The position numbers and the translations under genes were made by a program. Positions 16,928 to 25,762 of a DNA stretch of 64,000 nucleotides are shown here, piece by piece; position 1 is the first letter of the stretch, and each line of letters opens with the position of its first letter. Location of the stretch: NCBI RefSeq assembly GCF_033060595.1, contig NZ_CP133038.1, positions 62,001-126,000 of the forward strand, in the 5' to 3' direction. Under the pieces are notes generated by a model. That model was not told the DNA's origin, made no database searches, and saw only the letters and a program-made list of their open reading frames with translations. Origin of the DNA: Pyramidobacter sp. YE332. GTDB lineage: Bacteria; Synergistota; Synergistia; Synergistales; Dethiosulfovibrionaceae.

Positions 16928-16994
16928 ATCGCATAAAGTGGCGGATATCGCTTCTCTCTTCAATTTTGAAGCTGAGAAAGAAAGGTCTTTCGGC

Positions 16995-18497
16995 ATGGAA
17001 AAGTGCGTTCAAGACGCGTTGTTGTTTTTTCTGCCCTTCGCCGCCGCCGGTTTTTTTCTCATAAAAAACCGGAAGCTCGGCTCGCTGGCGGTACTGCTCG
17101 GCTACGTCCTGGCGGCGGCGCAGGCGGTTTGCTGCAAGGTGCTGAACCGCAATCTCGACTACTTCATTTTCATGCGGCTCGACTGGGACATGCTGCGCAT
17201 GGCGCCGGTCGTCATGGCGGCGACGAGCGCCGTCTTTATCGCGATCACGGCGCTGGTCCTGACCGCCGTCTGGCTGAACTGGACGGGGCGGCTGCGGCGC
17301 ACTTCGCTCGAGAACCGTCGTTGGCCGCGCCGCTGCCTGCTGGCGCTTTGCGCGCTGGCGATCGCCTTTTCGCCCGTGACCTCGGTCTATCGGGAGATGC
17401 TGAACGTCCGGCGGCAGTTCGCGCGGGCCTCGGCCTGTTCCGAGGCGGAACTTTTCGCGGCGCTGGGAGCGCGGCGGCCACCTCTCGAAGAAGCCGACCT
17501 CGAGGCCGAAGCGGGAAGAAACGTCGTCGTCATCTACTGCGAATCGCTGGAGACCAATTTTTTGAACCGGGAAGACTTTCCCGCTTCGCTGCCCTGCCTG
17601 CACCGCCTCGCCGATTCCGGCTGGACGCTCTGGGACGATTACAAATGCGTCAGCGGCGCGACCTGGACCATCGGCGCGCTGTACGCGACGCAGACTTCGT
17701 TCCCCGCCTTTTTCGGCGGCGCCGGCGACGATATTTTCGACCGGCTGAAAAGCAGCCGCCTGCCGTCCTGTACGAAGGTGATGCGGCGGGCGGGCTACGA
17801 CTGCCTGTTTCTGGCGGGATGCGAGCTCGGCTTCGGCGGCACGGGCGGCCTGATGAAAATGCTGGGCTACCGCGTCAAGGGGTTCCAGGACTTCGAAAAA
17901 GGCTGCGAAAAAACGGTCTGGGGCGCGCACGACGCCGACCTGTTCGAGCAGGCGAAGATCGAATACGCGCGTCTGGCCGCCGCCGGACGGCCGTTCAACC
18001 TGACGCTGCTGACGGTCGACACGCACTTTACGAAAGGGCTTCCCGACGCCCGCCTGAAGGACAAGGTGTCGCCCGCCGTGCCGCCCATGAGCCACGAGTA
18101 CTGCGTAGCCTGCCTGGATTATCTGCTCGGCGATTTCGTCGACTTCGTCGGGAAACAGCCGGGCGGACGCGAAACGGCGGTGGTCATCCTCGGCGACCAC
18201 CTGATGATGGGCAGCGAGAACAACACGCCGATCCTCACACGCCTGAAAAAACGCGCGCGCACGGTGGCGCTGTTGACGAACCGCCGCCCCGCGGGCAGAG
18301 ACCCGCACGGCGAGATCGGCTTTTACAACATTCCCGGACTGATTCTCGATCTGGCCGAAATCAAGCATAACGCGCCGTTCCTCGACGATCTCGCGCCCAA
18401 CCTTTCGCCGCGCGCGATCGAAACGCACAGCGCCGAACTGACCGCCCTCAACCTGCGCCTGACCGGCCGGGATGAGGCGGCGTCAGAGGCGGAATGA
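16995..18497 (+). CDS. Sulfatase-fold phosphoglycerol/phosphoethanolamine transferase, OpgB/LtaS-like
   Basis: 500 aa. Three to four N-terminal hydrophobic helices anchor a C-terminal catalytic domain outside the membrane. It begins NVVVIYCESLETNFL (metal-binding Glu), then CVSGATWTIGALYATQT, whose Thr in the GxxWTI motif is the likely nucleophile as in OpgB. LTVDTHFTKG and VILGDHLMMG supply the late metal ligands. Family members move phosphoglycerol or phosphoethanolamine to glycans or lipids of the envelope. ATG 16995 follows AAAGG; the upstream GTG at 16938 lies just after the promoter and lacks a ribosome site. Confidence 0.82.
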   Translation: MEKCVQDALLFFLPFAAAGFFLIKNRKLGSLAVLLGYVLAAAQAVCCKVLNRNLDYFIFMRLDWDMLRMAPVVMAATSAVFIAITALVLTAVWLNWTGRLRRTSLENRRWPRRCLLALCALAIAFSPVTSVYREMLNVRRQFARASACSEAELFAALGARRPPLEEADLEAEAGRNVVVIYCESLETNFLNREDFPASLPCLHRLADSGWTLWDDYKCVSGATWTIGALYATQTSFPAFFGGAGDDIFDRLKSSRLPSCTKVMRRAGYDCLFLAGCELGFGGTGGLMKMLGYRVKGFQDFEKGCEKTVWGAHDADLFEQAKIEYARLAAAGRPFNLTLLTVDTHFTKGLPDARLKDKVSPAVPPMSHEYCVACLDYLLGDFVDFVGKQPGGRETAVVILGDHLMMGSENNTPILTRLKKRARTVALLTNRRPAGRDPHGEIGFYNIPGLILDLAEIKHNAPFLDDLAPNLSPRAIETHSAELTALNLRLTGRDEAASEAE

Positions 18498-18596
18498 AAG
18501 ACGCCGCGAAAGCGAGAAATCGGTGTTATTTCAACAACATGATTCGTGATCCGTTGAAAGCACGATGACGGAGGATAACGGAAGGAGCAAGATATC

Positions 18597-18959
18597 ATGG
18601 AAGCGATTCTCGGCAACGTGATGGTCGACTGCAACGACGAAACGGGACTGCAAAATTTTTACGCCGAACTGCTGGGCTGGGAAAAGTGCGTGCTGTTCGA
18701 GCGGCCGGCGATCAGGAGTTCAGGCGGCATCGTCTTCTTGTTCATTCAGGAGGAAGATTACGTGCCGCCCGTGTGGCCGGAGGAAAAGGGGAAACAGCAG
18801 AAGCAGATGCACTTCGACTTTCAGGTGGAGGATCTGCCGGAGGCGGTGAAAAGGGCCGAGGCGTTGGGCGCGGTCAAAGCCACGGCGCAGTTCGGCGGCG
18901 CGCAGTTCGTGACCATGGTCGATCCGGCCGGGCACCCGTTCTGCCTGTGCCGGAAGTAA
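18597..18959 (+). CDS. VOC-superfamily (glyoxalase-like) protein
   Basis: 120 aa. The fold shows paired beta-alpha-beta modules: VMVDCNDETGLQNFYAELLGWEK at the N-terminus and MHFDFQVEDLPEAVKRAEALGA in the second half, ending QFVTMVDPAGHPFCLC. The second half has a His-x-Asp and a late Asp-Pro-x-Gly-His like glyoxalase/bleomycin-resistance proteins. GAAGGAGC precedes the ATG. The substrate is unknown. It stands alone between the OpgB-like gene and the repeat at 18975. Confidence 0.85.
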   Translation: MEAILGNVMVDCNDETGLQNFYAELLGWEKCVLFERPAIRSSGGIVFLFIQEEDYVPPVWPEEKGKQQKQMHFDFQVEDLPEAVKRAEALGAVKATAQFGGAQFVTMVDPAGHPFCLCRK

Positions 18960-18974
18960 TGCCGGTTTTCGTTA

Positions 18975-19134
18975 ATACTAATTCTTGATAGAAAGTATTA
19001 ACATAGTTTCCCGGGCGCTGCGGAGGAGTTCAGTCGCTCGGGACTCCCTCGACCGCGGCGCGGTCTGCGCAGCTCGCTTTGTGAATCTCCCCCGCAGCGC
19101 CTCTGTATTCGGCATTTTGATTGAGAAATAGTAT
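18975..19134 (-). repeat. 160-bp folded repeat, copy C (inverted relative to A and B)
   Basis: Read on the minus strand it matches copy B with about four substitutions, two of them at neighbouring sites in one arm of the central stem. It has the same terminal inverted repeats (ATACTAATTCTTGATAG and its partner) and the same 160-bp length. It was inserted just after the VOC gene. The close match across 11 kb shows recent movement or conversion, compared with the decayed copy A. Confidence 0.75.
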
Positions 19135-19161
19135 AAAAAGCGCGAAACGCCGTAAAAGGCA

Positions 19162-19214
19162 AAAAGCGTCCGGAAGTCGATGGCATCTGGTCCATCGGCT
19201 TCCGGACGCTTTTA
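19162..19214 (+). terminator. Terminator hairpin
   Basis: A 22-bp stem, AAAAGCGTCCGGAAG... against ...CTTCCGGACGCTTTT, with one G-T pair; the T-run is part of the 3' arm. It works in both directions, for the VOC gene and the convergent IclR gene. Confidence 0.75.
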
Positions 19215-19216
19215 AT

Positions 19217-19232
19217 GTTCCACGTGGAACAT
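19217..19232. other. parS-like ParB-binding site 1
   Basis: TGTTCCACGTGGAACA is a perfect 16-bp palindrome matching the widespread bacterial parS consensus (TGTTNCACGTGAAACA in Bacillus) with one change. An identical copy occurs at 54450-54465. It lies in an intergenic region between a terminator and the IclR gene end. Confidence 0.8.
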
Positions 19233-19277
19233 TTCTGCCCGCCGGTCGAGAGCAGGCAAGCTGCGACTGGCGGCGGT

Positions 19278-20096
19278 TCATTCGTCCCGCCGCGGCATCT
19301 TGGGCACGAACTTTTCCGCGCCGGCGGTCATCGACTGGATGTAGGCGGCCGCCTTCCGCAGCGCGGGCACGGCTTTTTCGATCAGTTCCGGCGTGAGGCG
19401 TTCCGTGGTGCTGGCGAGGCCGAGCGCGCCGAGCAGCTCGCAGCCGGCGCCGAAAACTGGCACGTCCAGCGCCGCAGTGCCGTAGGTGCGCTCTTCGCGC
19501 GAGACGGCGTAGCCGCGTTCCAGCGTCTTTTCAATGGCGCGCAGCACTTCGTCGGCGGTCGTCGGCGTGTGTTCGGTATAGCGGGGATAGGGCGCGGCGG
19601 CGAGGATTTTGGCGCGCAGTTCCGCCGGCCCCCAGGCAAGCATCACTTTGGAGGCGGCGCCGTAGGGGAACTTCGCCTCGCTGCCCTCGGGCGTGACGTA
19701 GCGCATCAGCTGCGCGCGGCAGACGGAACAGATGCAGAGGCGCCGATCGTTGCGGATGATCTGAAACGAGACGTTCTCGTCCAGTTCGCGGGCCAGTTGT
19801 TCCAGCTGCGGGCGCAGTACGTGGAGCAGCGGATTGTGCCGCTCGAACGCCTTGCCCAGCGACAGCACGCGGGGGCCGAGCACGTAGCGGGCGTCTTCGC
19901 CGCGGCGGATCACGTAGCCCATCTGCTCCATCGTGCCGCACAGACGCATGACGCGGGATTTGTGGATGCCCAGAGCGCCGCTCAGCTCCGTCAGCGAAGC
20001 CGAGCCCTCCGTTTCGAGAAAATCGAGCGCTTCGAGACTGAACACGACCGAGGCGTTCAGCCGTTCGGATTCTTTGACGCGGTTTTTCAGCTCCAT
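19278..20096 (-). CDS. IclR-family transcriptional regulator
   Basis: 272 aa. The N-terminal winged helix reads LEALDFLETEGSASLTELSGALGIHKSRVMRLCGTMEQMGYV; the C-terminal effector domain holds VTPEGSEAKFPYGAASKVMLAW and a late GALGLASTTERLTPE. AAGGAGGACTCCGC precedes the ATG at 20096. The gene is divergent from an M20 hydrolase, a YfcC transporter and an M20D hydrolase, which it probably controls. The effector is likely a small acid or acyl-amino acid; this is inference. Confidence 0.9.
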   Translation of the reverse strand: MELKNRVKESERLNASVVFSLEALDFLETEGSASLTELSGALGIHKSRVMRLCGTMEQMGYVIRRGEDARYVLGPRVLSLGKAFERHNPLLHVLRPQLEQLARELDENVSFQIIRNDRRLCICSVCRAQLMRYVTPEGSEAKFPYGAASKVMLAWGPAELRAKILAAAPYPRYTEHTPTTADEVLRAIEKTLERGYAVSREERTYGTAALDVPVFGAGCELLGALGLASTTERLTPELIEKAVPALRKAAAYIQSMTAGAEKFVPKMPRRDE

Positions 20097-20172
20097 GCGG
20101 AGTCCTCCTTGCGGGACGGCGTTCGCCGCAAAAGCGGGCGCGCCGCCGGCGCGTTGAATTTCGGCGGGAGGC

Positions 20173-20200
20173 TTGACAACCTTCGCTGGCTTGCTAAAAT
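20173..20200 (+). promoter_or_regulatory. Promoter of the M20-YfcC operon
   Basis: A perfect TTGACA (20173-20178) and TAAAAT (20195-20200) are spaced by 16 bp, about 95 bp before the first gene. Confidence 0.65.
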
Positions 20201-20212
20201 AATAGCAATTTT

Positions 20213-20245
20213 TAAAAATAGAATCAAGTGTCGTAAAAATAGAAT
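20213..20245 (+). promoter_or_regulatory. Two 12-bp direct repeats, likely IclR operator
   Basis: TAAAAATAGAAT occurs twice (20213-20224 and 20234-20245), 21 bp start to start, i.e. two helical turns, directly downstream of the promoter. The first also lies in the palindrome ATTTTTAAAAAT. Binding here would block transcription. Confidence 0.55.
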
Positions 20246-20294
20246 TTTTTGCGGGCGTCATTTTAAGTGAATCGCATGAAACGGAGGATTCTCG

Positions 20295-21485
20295 ATGAAG
20301 GAAAAAATGTTTGCGCTGATCGACGCGTTGAAGCCGGAGCTGTCGGCGATGTCCGACGACATTTACGATCATCCCGAGGTCGGCCTGACGGAGGTCCACG
20401 CCTCGTCGCTGCTGACGGGATGGCTGGAGAAGCGCGGCTTCGCGGTGGAGCGCGGCGTCGGCGGCCTGCCCACGGCCTTCCGCGCCGTGTACCGCCGCGG
20501 CGAAGGCGGCCCGCGCATCGGCCTGCTCTGCGAGTACGACGCGCTGCCCGCGCTGGGGCACGCCTGCGGCCACCAGATGCAAGGGCCGTGCATCCTCGCG
20601 GCCGCCGCGGCGCTGAAGGATTCCGACCTGCCCGGCCCGTTCTCGGTGGTCGTCTACGGCACGCCCGCCGAGGAGACGGAGGGCGGCAAGATCCTCATGA
20701 TCAAAAACGGCGACTGCTTCCACGACATCGACGTGGCCCTGATGATGCACGGCAGCGGCGAGACGACGACCGACATCAAATCGATGGCGCTGACGAACTT
20801 CTTCGTCGCCTATCGCGGCACGGCGGCGCACGCGGCGATCAAGCCCGAACTGGGGCGCAGCTCGCTGGACGCGATGTCGCTGGCGTTCCACGGCGTGGAG
20901 TGCCTGCGCGAGCACGTCAAGGAGGACACGCGCATCCACTACAACATCACGGACGGCGGCGGCACGGGCGCGAACACGGTGCCGTCTTTCACCAAAGCGC
21001 AGTTCTACGTGAGGTCCTACAACCGCGCCTATCTGGAGAGCGTGATCGCGCGCTTCCTCAAGGTGCTGCGCGGCGCGGCCATGATGACGGAAACGGAAGT
21101 GGAGATCGAGCGCCGCAAGGACGTGGACAACAAAATCCCGGCGTTGAAGCTGAACGACGTGATCATGGAAAACGCGCGCGCCGTGAACGCGCCGGCGATC
21201 CGCCCGCCGCGCCAGAAGACCGGCTCGACCGATCTCGGCAACGTCATGCAGCTCATGCCGGGTTCGTGCATCCGCGTGGCCTTCGTGCCCGAGGGTTCGC
21301 CCTCGCACTCGCAGGCGTACCTCGACGCCGGCAAGACGGATACGGCCCACAGCGCCATCGTCACCGGCGCCAAGGTGCTGGCCGCCACGGCGGCCGACAT
21401 GATCTCCGTCCCCGGTCTGCTGGACGAAATCAAAAAAGAGTTCGCAACGCGCAAGGCGCAGCTCGAGGCTGAGTCGCGCGCGTAG
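20295..21485 (+). CDS. M20-family amidohydrolase, AbgB/PM20D2-like
   Basis: 396 aa. Metal-binding sequences are seen as GHACGHQMQG (His89, His93) and PAEETEGG (Glu126-Glu127). The dimerisation domain follows near 165-290, with HAAIKPELGRSSLDAM. The large glycine-rich C-terminal part resembles p-aminobenzoyl-glutamate hydrolase subunit B and PM20D2 dipeptidases, which cleave N-acyl or unusual dipeptide bonds. It is the first gene of an operon with a YfcC transporter 63 bp downstream. Confidence 0.87.
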   Translation: MKEKMFALIDALKPELSAMSDDIYDHPEVGLTEVHASSLLTGWLEKRGFAVERGVGGLPTAFRAVYRRGEGGPRIGLLCEYDALPALGHACGHQMQGPCILAAAAALKDSDLPGPFSVVVYGTPAEETEGGKILMIKNGDCFHDIDVALMMHGSGETTTDIKSMALTNFFVAYRGTAAHAAIKPELGRSSLDAMSLAFHGVECLREHVKEDTRIHYNITDGGGTGANTVPSFTKAQFYVRSYNRAYLESVIARFLKVLRGAAMMTETEVEIERRKDVDNKIPALKLNDVIMENARAVNAPAIRPPRQKTGSTDLGNVMQLMPGSCIRVAFVPEGSPSHSQAYLDAGKTDTAHSAIVTGAKVLAATAADMISVPGLLDEIKKEFATRKAQLEAESRA

Positions 21486-21548
21486 GTACAAGCGTCGCGG
21501 TCTTTTGGGTTTTATCGTTGGAAGCGAATTTATGAGGAGGGGTTCGTT

Positions 21549-22958
21549 ATGTCCGAAGAAGTGAAGGCGGCTGTTCCCGCAAAGCCAAAGAAGGCGATGA
21601 ACACGCTGGTGATCATTTTCGCCGTCGTCGTGGCCGCCTGCCTGGCGACGTGGATCATTCCCGCCGGCGAGTTCGACCGCGTCAAAGTCGGTTCGCGCTC
21701 CGTCGTCGACGCGGCGTCGTTCCACTGGGTAGAGAAAAGTCCCGTCAATCCGCTGCTGATCCCACTGCACATCGCCAGGGGCGCCAAGAGCGCCGTCGAT
21801 CTGCTGTTCATGCTGCTGTGTTCCGGCGCGGCCTTCGCCGTCGTCATCAAGTCGGGGGCCATGCACTCGTCGATCGGCACGCTGGCGCTGAAATATCGCG
21901 AGCGCAAATCGATGTTCGTGCTCTCGATGTTCGTGCTGTTCTGCTTCATCATGCTCACGCGCGGCCTCGTCGAATTCGTGGCCTTCGCGCCGGTGCTGGT
22001 GATGATCTGCCTGGCGCTGGGGCTCGATTCGGTCACCGCCGTCGCCATCATGACCGGCGGCACGGCCGTCGGCTTCGCCACCGGCATGCTCCAGCCCAGC
22101 ACGACGCTGATCGCCCAGGAGCTGGCGGGGCTGGCTCCCTTCTCGGGGCTGTGGTACCGCGCCATCTGCTTCGGCCTGTATATGGTTCTCACGGGCTTTT
22201 TGATCTGGCGCTACACGGTGAAGATCTCCAACGATCCTACGGCTTCGCCCATGTACGACCTGGACAAGGCTGAGAACCTCGGCGATTCCGACGCGATCGA
22301 GGCCTACGGCCCCATGGACGCGAGCAAGTGGCTGGTGACGCTGGCGACCGTGGCGGCAATGGCGCTGATGGTCTACGGCAGCATCCGGTGGAAGTGGAAA
22401 TATCAGGAGCTTTCCGCCACGTTCATCGGCCTGGCCATCGTCGCCGGTCTGTGCGCGCGCATGTCGCCGTCGGCGATCGCCAAAACCTTCGTGGACGGCG
22501 CCAAGACCATGGTCATGGTCTTCTTCCTCGTCGCGGCGGCGCGAGCCATCTCTTCGATCCTCGCCGACGGCAAAGTGCTCGACACGATCGTCTACGCCCT
22601 CGGCGAAGCGCTCAAGCTTGTTCCCGCGTGGCTTCAGGCCCCGGCCATGTTCATCGCCAACCTGCTGATCAATACGGTGATCCCCTCCGGCTCCGGCCAA
22701 GCGGCGGCCGTGATGCCGATCATGCTGCCGCTGGCCGACATCATCGGCATGACCCGGCAGACGGCCATCCTCGCCTTCAACTTCGGCGACGGCTTCTGCA
22801 ATTGGGTCATCCCCACCAGCTCGGCGCTGATGGCGGTGCTGGGCATCGTCAACATGCCCTTCGAGCGCTGGATGAAGTACAGCTGGCGCGTTTTCCTCTG
22901 GTGGGTGGCGCTGGGCTGCGTGCTCGTCTCCGTCGCTCACATGATCAAGCTGGCGTGA
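21549..22958 (+). CDS. YfcC-family membrane transporter (DcuC superfamily)
   Basis: 469 aa with about 12 membrane helices. Family marks are the N-terminal WIIPAGEFDR (after helix 1), GGTAVGFATGMLQPSTTLIAQ in the middle and NTVIPSGSGQAAAVMPIM, followed by ADIIGMTRQTAILAFNFGDG near the end. YfcC proteins are thought to move amino acids, peptides or C4 acids, driven by ion gradients. Both flanking genes encode M20 hydrolases, so it probably imports their N-acyl-amino acid or dipeptide substrate. Confidence 0.88.
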   Translation: MSEEVKAAVPAKPKKAMNTLVIIFAVVVAACLATWIIPAGEFDRVKVGSRSVVDAASFHWVEKSPVNPLLIPLHIARGAKSAVDLLFMLLCSGAAFAVVIKSGAMHSSIGTLALKYRERKSMFVLSMFVLFCFIMLTRGLVEFVAFAPVLVMICLALGLDSVTAVAIMTGGTAVGFATGMLQPSTTLIAQELAGLAPFSGLWYRAICFGLYMVLTGFLIWRYTVKISNDPTASPMYDLDKAENLGDSDAIEAYGPMDASKWLVTLATVAAMALMVYGSIRWKWKYQELSATFIGLAIVAGLCARMSPSAIAKTFVDGAKTMVMVFFLVAAARAISSILADGKVLDTIVYALGEALKLVPAWLQAPAMFIANLLINTVIPSGSGQAAAVMPIMLPLADIIGMTRQTAILAFNFGDGFCNWVIPTSSALMAVLGIVNMPFERWMKYSWRVFLWWVALGCVLVSVAHMIKLA

Positions 22959-23066
22959 CCCCGGCGTAAAAAAAGAGAGCGTCCGCGCCGTGCGGGCGTC
23001 CTCTTCACGTATTTGCCGACGGCAGGCGACGGAGTATAATGGGAATCGACAGGAAGGTGACTTACG

Positions 23067-24236
23067 ATGAACCGTATTCCGATAGAAGACGAGATCGCGG
23101 CGCTGCGGCGCGATCTGCACCGTCATCCCGAGCTGAGCGGGCAGGAGACGCGCACGGCGGGGCTTGTCGCCGCCGAACTGGAACGGCTGGGGCTGACGGT
23201 GATCCGCGCGCCAGAAAAGGGCAACAGCCTGCTGGGCGTGCTGGACACGGGACGCGCCGGCAAGACGCTGGCGCTGCGCGCCGACATGGACGCGCTGCCG
23301 CTGCAGGAGAACGCCTGCAACCTGAAAGGGGCAAAAGCGGTCGTCTCCGAAATCGACGGCGCGGCGCACATGTGCGGGCACGACTTCCACACCGCGGGCA
23401 TGCTGGCGGCGGCGCGGCGGCTGACGGCAATCAAAGAACAACTGGCCGGGCGCGTAATTTTCTGCTTCGAGTCGGGCGAGGAGATGGGCCTGGGCGACGA
23501 CGCGCGCGCCCTGCTGGCGGAGCTGAAGCCGGTGGACGCGATTTTCGGCGTCCACGTGCAGGCCGCTTTCCCCTGCGGCGCCGTGGTTGTGATCGACGGA
23601 TCCTGCACGGCGGGCTGCGAGACGTTCGCCGTTAAGGTTCGGGGCAAAAGCGCGCACGGCGCCACGCCGCACCTCGGGCTCGACCCGATCAACTGCGCCG
23701 CGCAGATCCTCTGCGGGGCCAATTCGATCATCTCGCGCCGCGTCAACGCCCGCGAGGCGGCGGTGCTGACGGTGTGCAACTTTCACGGCGGCTCGACGTG
23801 GAACCGCATTCCCGACGAGTGCCGCATGGAAGGCAGCCTGCGCTTTTTCAGCGAACAGGTGGGGCGCGACCTGCACGCGTTGCTCGAACAGACCGCGGCC
23901 GGGACCGCCGCGGCCAACGGTTGTACGGCCGAGGTGCACTGGCGCAACTGGTGTCCGCCCTCGGTCAACGACGTGGCGCTGGCGGCGCTCGCCCGCAGGG
24001 CGGCGGAAGAAATCGGCGCCGAAGTGATCGCCGGCGAGTCGTGGATGGCTTCCGAAACGTTCGCGCGCTACCGCGAGATTGGTCCCGAAGTGTTGGCTTT
24101 CGTGGGCTGCGCCAATCCCGACACGGGCTGCGGCGCGCCCCAGCACAGCGACCAGTTCGACGCCGACGAGGACTGCCTGGCGGTCAGCGCCGCGCTGACG
24201 GTGCAGTTCGCGCAGGAGTTCCTGGGCGAGGCTTGA
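23067..24236 (+). CDS. M20D-family amidohydrolase (HipO/AbgA type)
   Basis: 389 aa. Begins with RRDLHRHPELSGQETRTAGL, typical of this group. LALRADMDALPLQE, the metal-binding MCGHDFHTAGM and FESGEEMGLGDDA follow, then the dimerisation domain with VRGKSAHGATPHLGLDPI. Members hydrolyse N-acyl amino acids such as hippurate or indole-acetyl conjugates to free amino acids. AGGAAGGTGACTTACG precedes the ATG. A gap of about 108 bp follows the YfcC gene, so it may be in the same operon or have its own promoter. Confidence 0.92.
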   Translation: MNRIPIEDEIAALRRDLHRHPELSGQETRTAGLVAAELERLGLTVIRAPEKGNSLLGVLDTGRAGKTLALRADMDALPLQENACNLKGAKAVVSEIDGAAHMCGHDFHTAGMLAAARRLTAIKEQLAGRVIFCFESGEEMGLGDDARALLAELKPVDAIFGVHVQAAFPCGAVVVIDGSCTAGCETFAVKVRGKSAHGATPHLGLDPINCAAQILCGANSIISRRVNAREAAVLTVCNFHGGSTWNRIPDECRMEGSLRFFSEQVGRDLHALLEQTAAGTAAANGCTAEVHWRNWCPPSVNDVALAALARRAAEEIGAEVIAGESWMASETFARYREIGPEVLAFVGCANPDTGCGAPQHSDQFDADEDCLAVSAALTVQFAQEFLGEA

Positions 24237-24276
24237 ACAAAGGCCGCCACGGAGAAAAGCAAAAAAAGACGAAATC

Positions 24277-24335
24277 GCGTCGCAAAAGAGAGCGGCCGCA
24301 GTCAAAAAAACTGCGGCCGCTCTCTTTTGCGACGC
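24277..24335. terminator. 26-bp perfect hairpin, bidirectional terminator
   Basis: Arms 24277-24302 and 24310-24335 are exact complements, with the A-tract and T-tract inside the stem and a GCGGCCGC core. It separates the convergent M20D and aminotransferase genes. A smaller hairpin, GCCGC-GAA-GCGGC, lies at 24420-24432. Confidence 0.75.
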
Positions 24336-24467
24336 TCTCGAACGTCCCAGCCGTGAAATATAAATAAGTTTTCAGAAAATATTTTTCATGCGGGAACGCC
24401 GAAAACGCTTTTGATTTGTGCCGCGAAGCGGCGGTAAGTTCTCCGTACCTCCGCAGCGGCTTTTGTT

Positions 24468-25670
24468 TTACCGGCGCAGCCGCGCCAGCGCGTCGGCCAT
24501 GCGGCGCAGGGCTTCCTGGAGCTGGCTCATGGACGTGGCGTAGGACAGGCGCAGATAGCCGGGGGCGAAGAACGCTTCGCCGAAGACGACGGCGATTTTC
24601 GCTTCTTCGAGCAGGTAGTCGGCCAGATCCCGCGAAGAATCGACGCGGTATTTCCCGAGGCGCGCGCCGTAGAACGCCGTCACTTTCGGGAACAGATAGA
24701 AGGCGCCGCGCGGTTTGACCAGCTCCACGCCAGGCATGGCGCGCAGCGCTTCACAGGCGAAATCGCGGCGGCGCTGGTATTCGGCGCGCATCGCTTCGAC
24801 CGCGTCCTGCGGGCCGGCCAGTCCGGCGAGGGCGGCTTTCTGGGCGATGCCGTTGGGGGCTGAAGTCATGTGCCCCTGGATGTCGGCGATGGCCTTGGCC
24901 ACGTCGCCGACGGCGGCCGAGTAGCCGAGGCGCCAGCCGGGCATGGCGAAGGCCTTGGAGAAGCCGTTGACCGTGACGGTGCGGCGGCGGACTTCTTCCG
25001 AGACGGAAGCCACGGAGAAATGCCGCGCGTCGTCGTAGATCAGCTTTTCATAAATTTCGTCGGCGATCAGGTAAAAGTCTCGCTCGCACGCCAGCGCCGC
25101 CAGATCGCGCAGGGAATCTTCCGCGTAAACGGCGCCGGTGGGGTTTTGGGGCGTGCAGATGAGCACGGCTTTGGTGCGCGGCGTCAGCGCCTCGCGCACG
25201 GCTTCGGGTTCGAGGGCGAATCCGGTTTCGGGACGGCAGGGCAAAAAGACCGGCCTCGCGCCGGCCAGCTTGATCATCTCGCTGTAGCTGACCCAGCCGG
25301 GCGTGGGCAGGATCACCTCGTCGCCGGGATTGCAGAGCGCCAGGAGCGCGTTCTGCAGCGCCTGCTTGGCGCCGGTGCTGACGCAGATCCCGGAGGGCGC
25401 GTATCGCACGCCGTTGTCGCGTTCCAGTTTAGCGCAGATGGCGCGTCTCAGCTCGACGATGCCGGGTACGGCGGTGTACTTCGCAAAGCGCGCTTCCACG
25501 GCCGCGACGGCGGCGGCGCAGACGTTTTCCGGCGGCGGAAAGTCAGGCTCGCCGATGTTGAGCTTGATCACGTCGACGCCCTGCGCGGCCAGTTCTTCCA
25601 CGCGGGCCGAAAGCCCGATCGTGGCCGAAGGGACGATATTTTTCGCTCGCTCTGAAATCATTGCGGTCAT
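24468..25670 (-). CDS. Pyridoxal-phosphate aminotransferase, class I/II (aspartate aminotransferase-like)
   Basis: 400 aa. It has NIGEPDFPPPENV, substrate loop YTAVPGIVELRRAI, PLP-binding CTPQNPTGA (Asn176), LIADEIYEKL (Asp204, Tyr207) and the Schiff-base lysine Lys239 in VNGFSKAFAMPGWRLGY. Such enzymes exchange amino groups between aspartate, glutamate or aromatic amino acids and 2-oxoacids. A second ATG nine bases inside is also possible. A glycerate kinase gene lies 92 bp upstream on the same strand. Confidence 0.93.
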   Translation of the reverse strand: MTAMISERAKNIVPSATIGLSARVEELAAQGVDVIKLNIGEPDFPPPENVCAAAVAAVEARFAKYTAVPGIVELRRAICAKLERDNGVRYAPSGICVSTGAKQALQNALLALCNPGDEVILPTPGWVSYSEMIKLAGARPVFLPCRPETGFALEPEAVREALTPRTKAVLICTPQNPTGAVYAEDSLRDLAALACERDFYLIADEIYEKLIYDDARHFSVASVSEEVRRRTVTVNGFSKAFAMPGWRLGYSAAVGDVAKAIADIQGHMTSAPNGIAQKAALAGLAGPQDAVEAMRAEYQRRRDFACEALRAMPGVELVKPRGAFYLFPKVTAFYGARLGKYRVDSSRDLADYLLEEAKIAVVFGEAFFAPGYLRLSYATSMSQLQEALRRMADALARLRR

Positions 25671-25762
25671 CTCTTTTCCAAATCAAATGAAGGGGGAAAG
25701 AACCTTTTCGCCGCCAAAGGACGAAAGGAACAAAAGGGAAAAAGCCGAAACGGGACGTCTGC

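Noticed and set aside
19278-24305. A 1675-aa minus-strand open frame
   Set aside because: It is antisense to the M20, YfcC and M20D genes and arises from high GC. Only its last 272 codons (IclR) are real.
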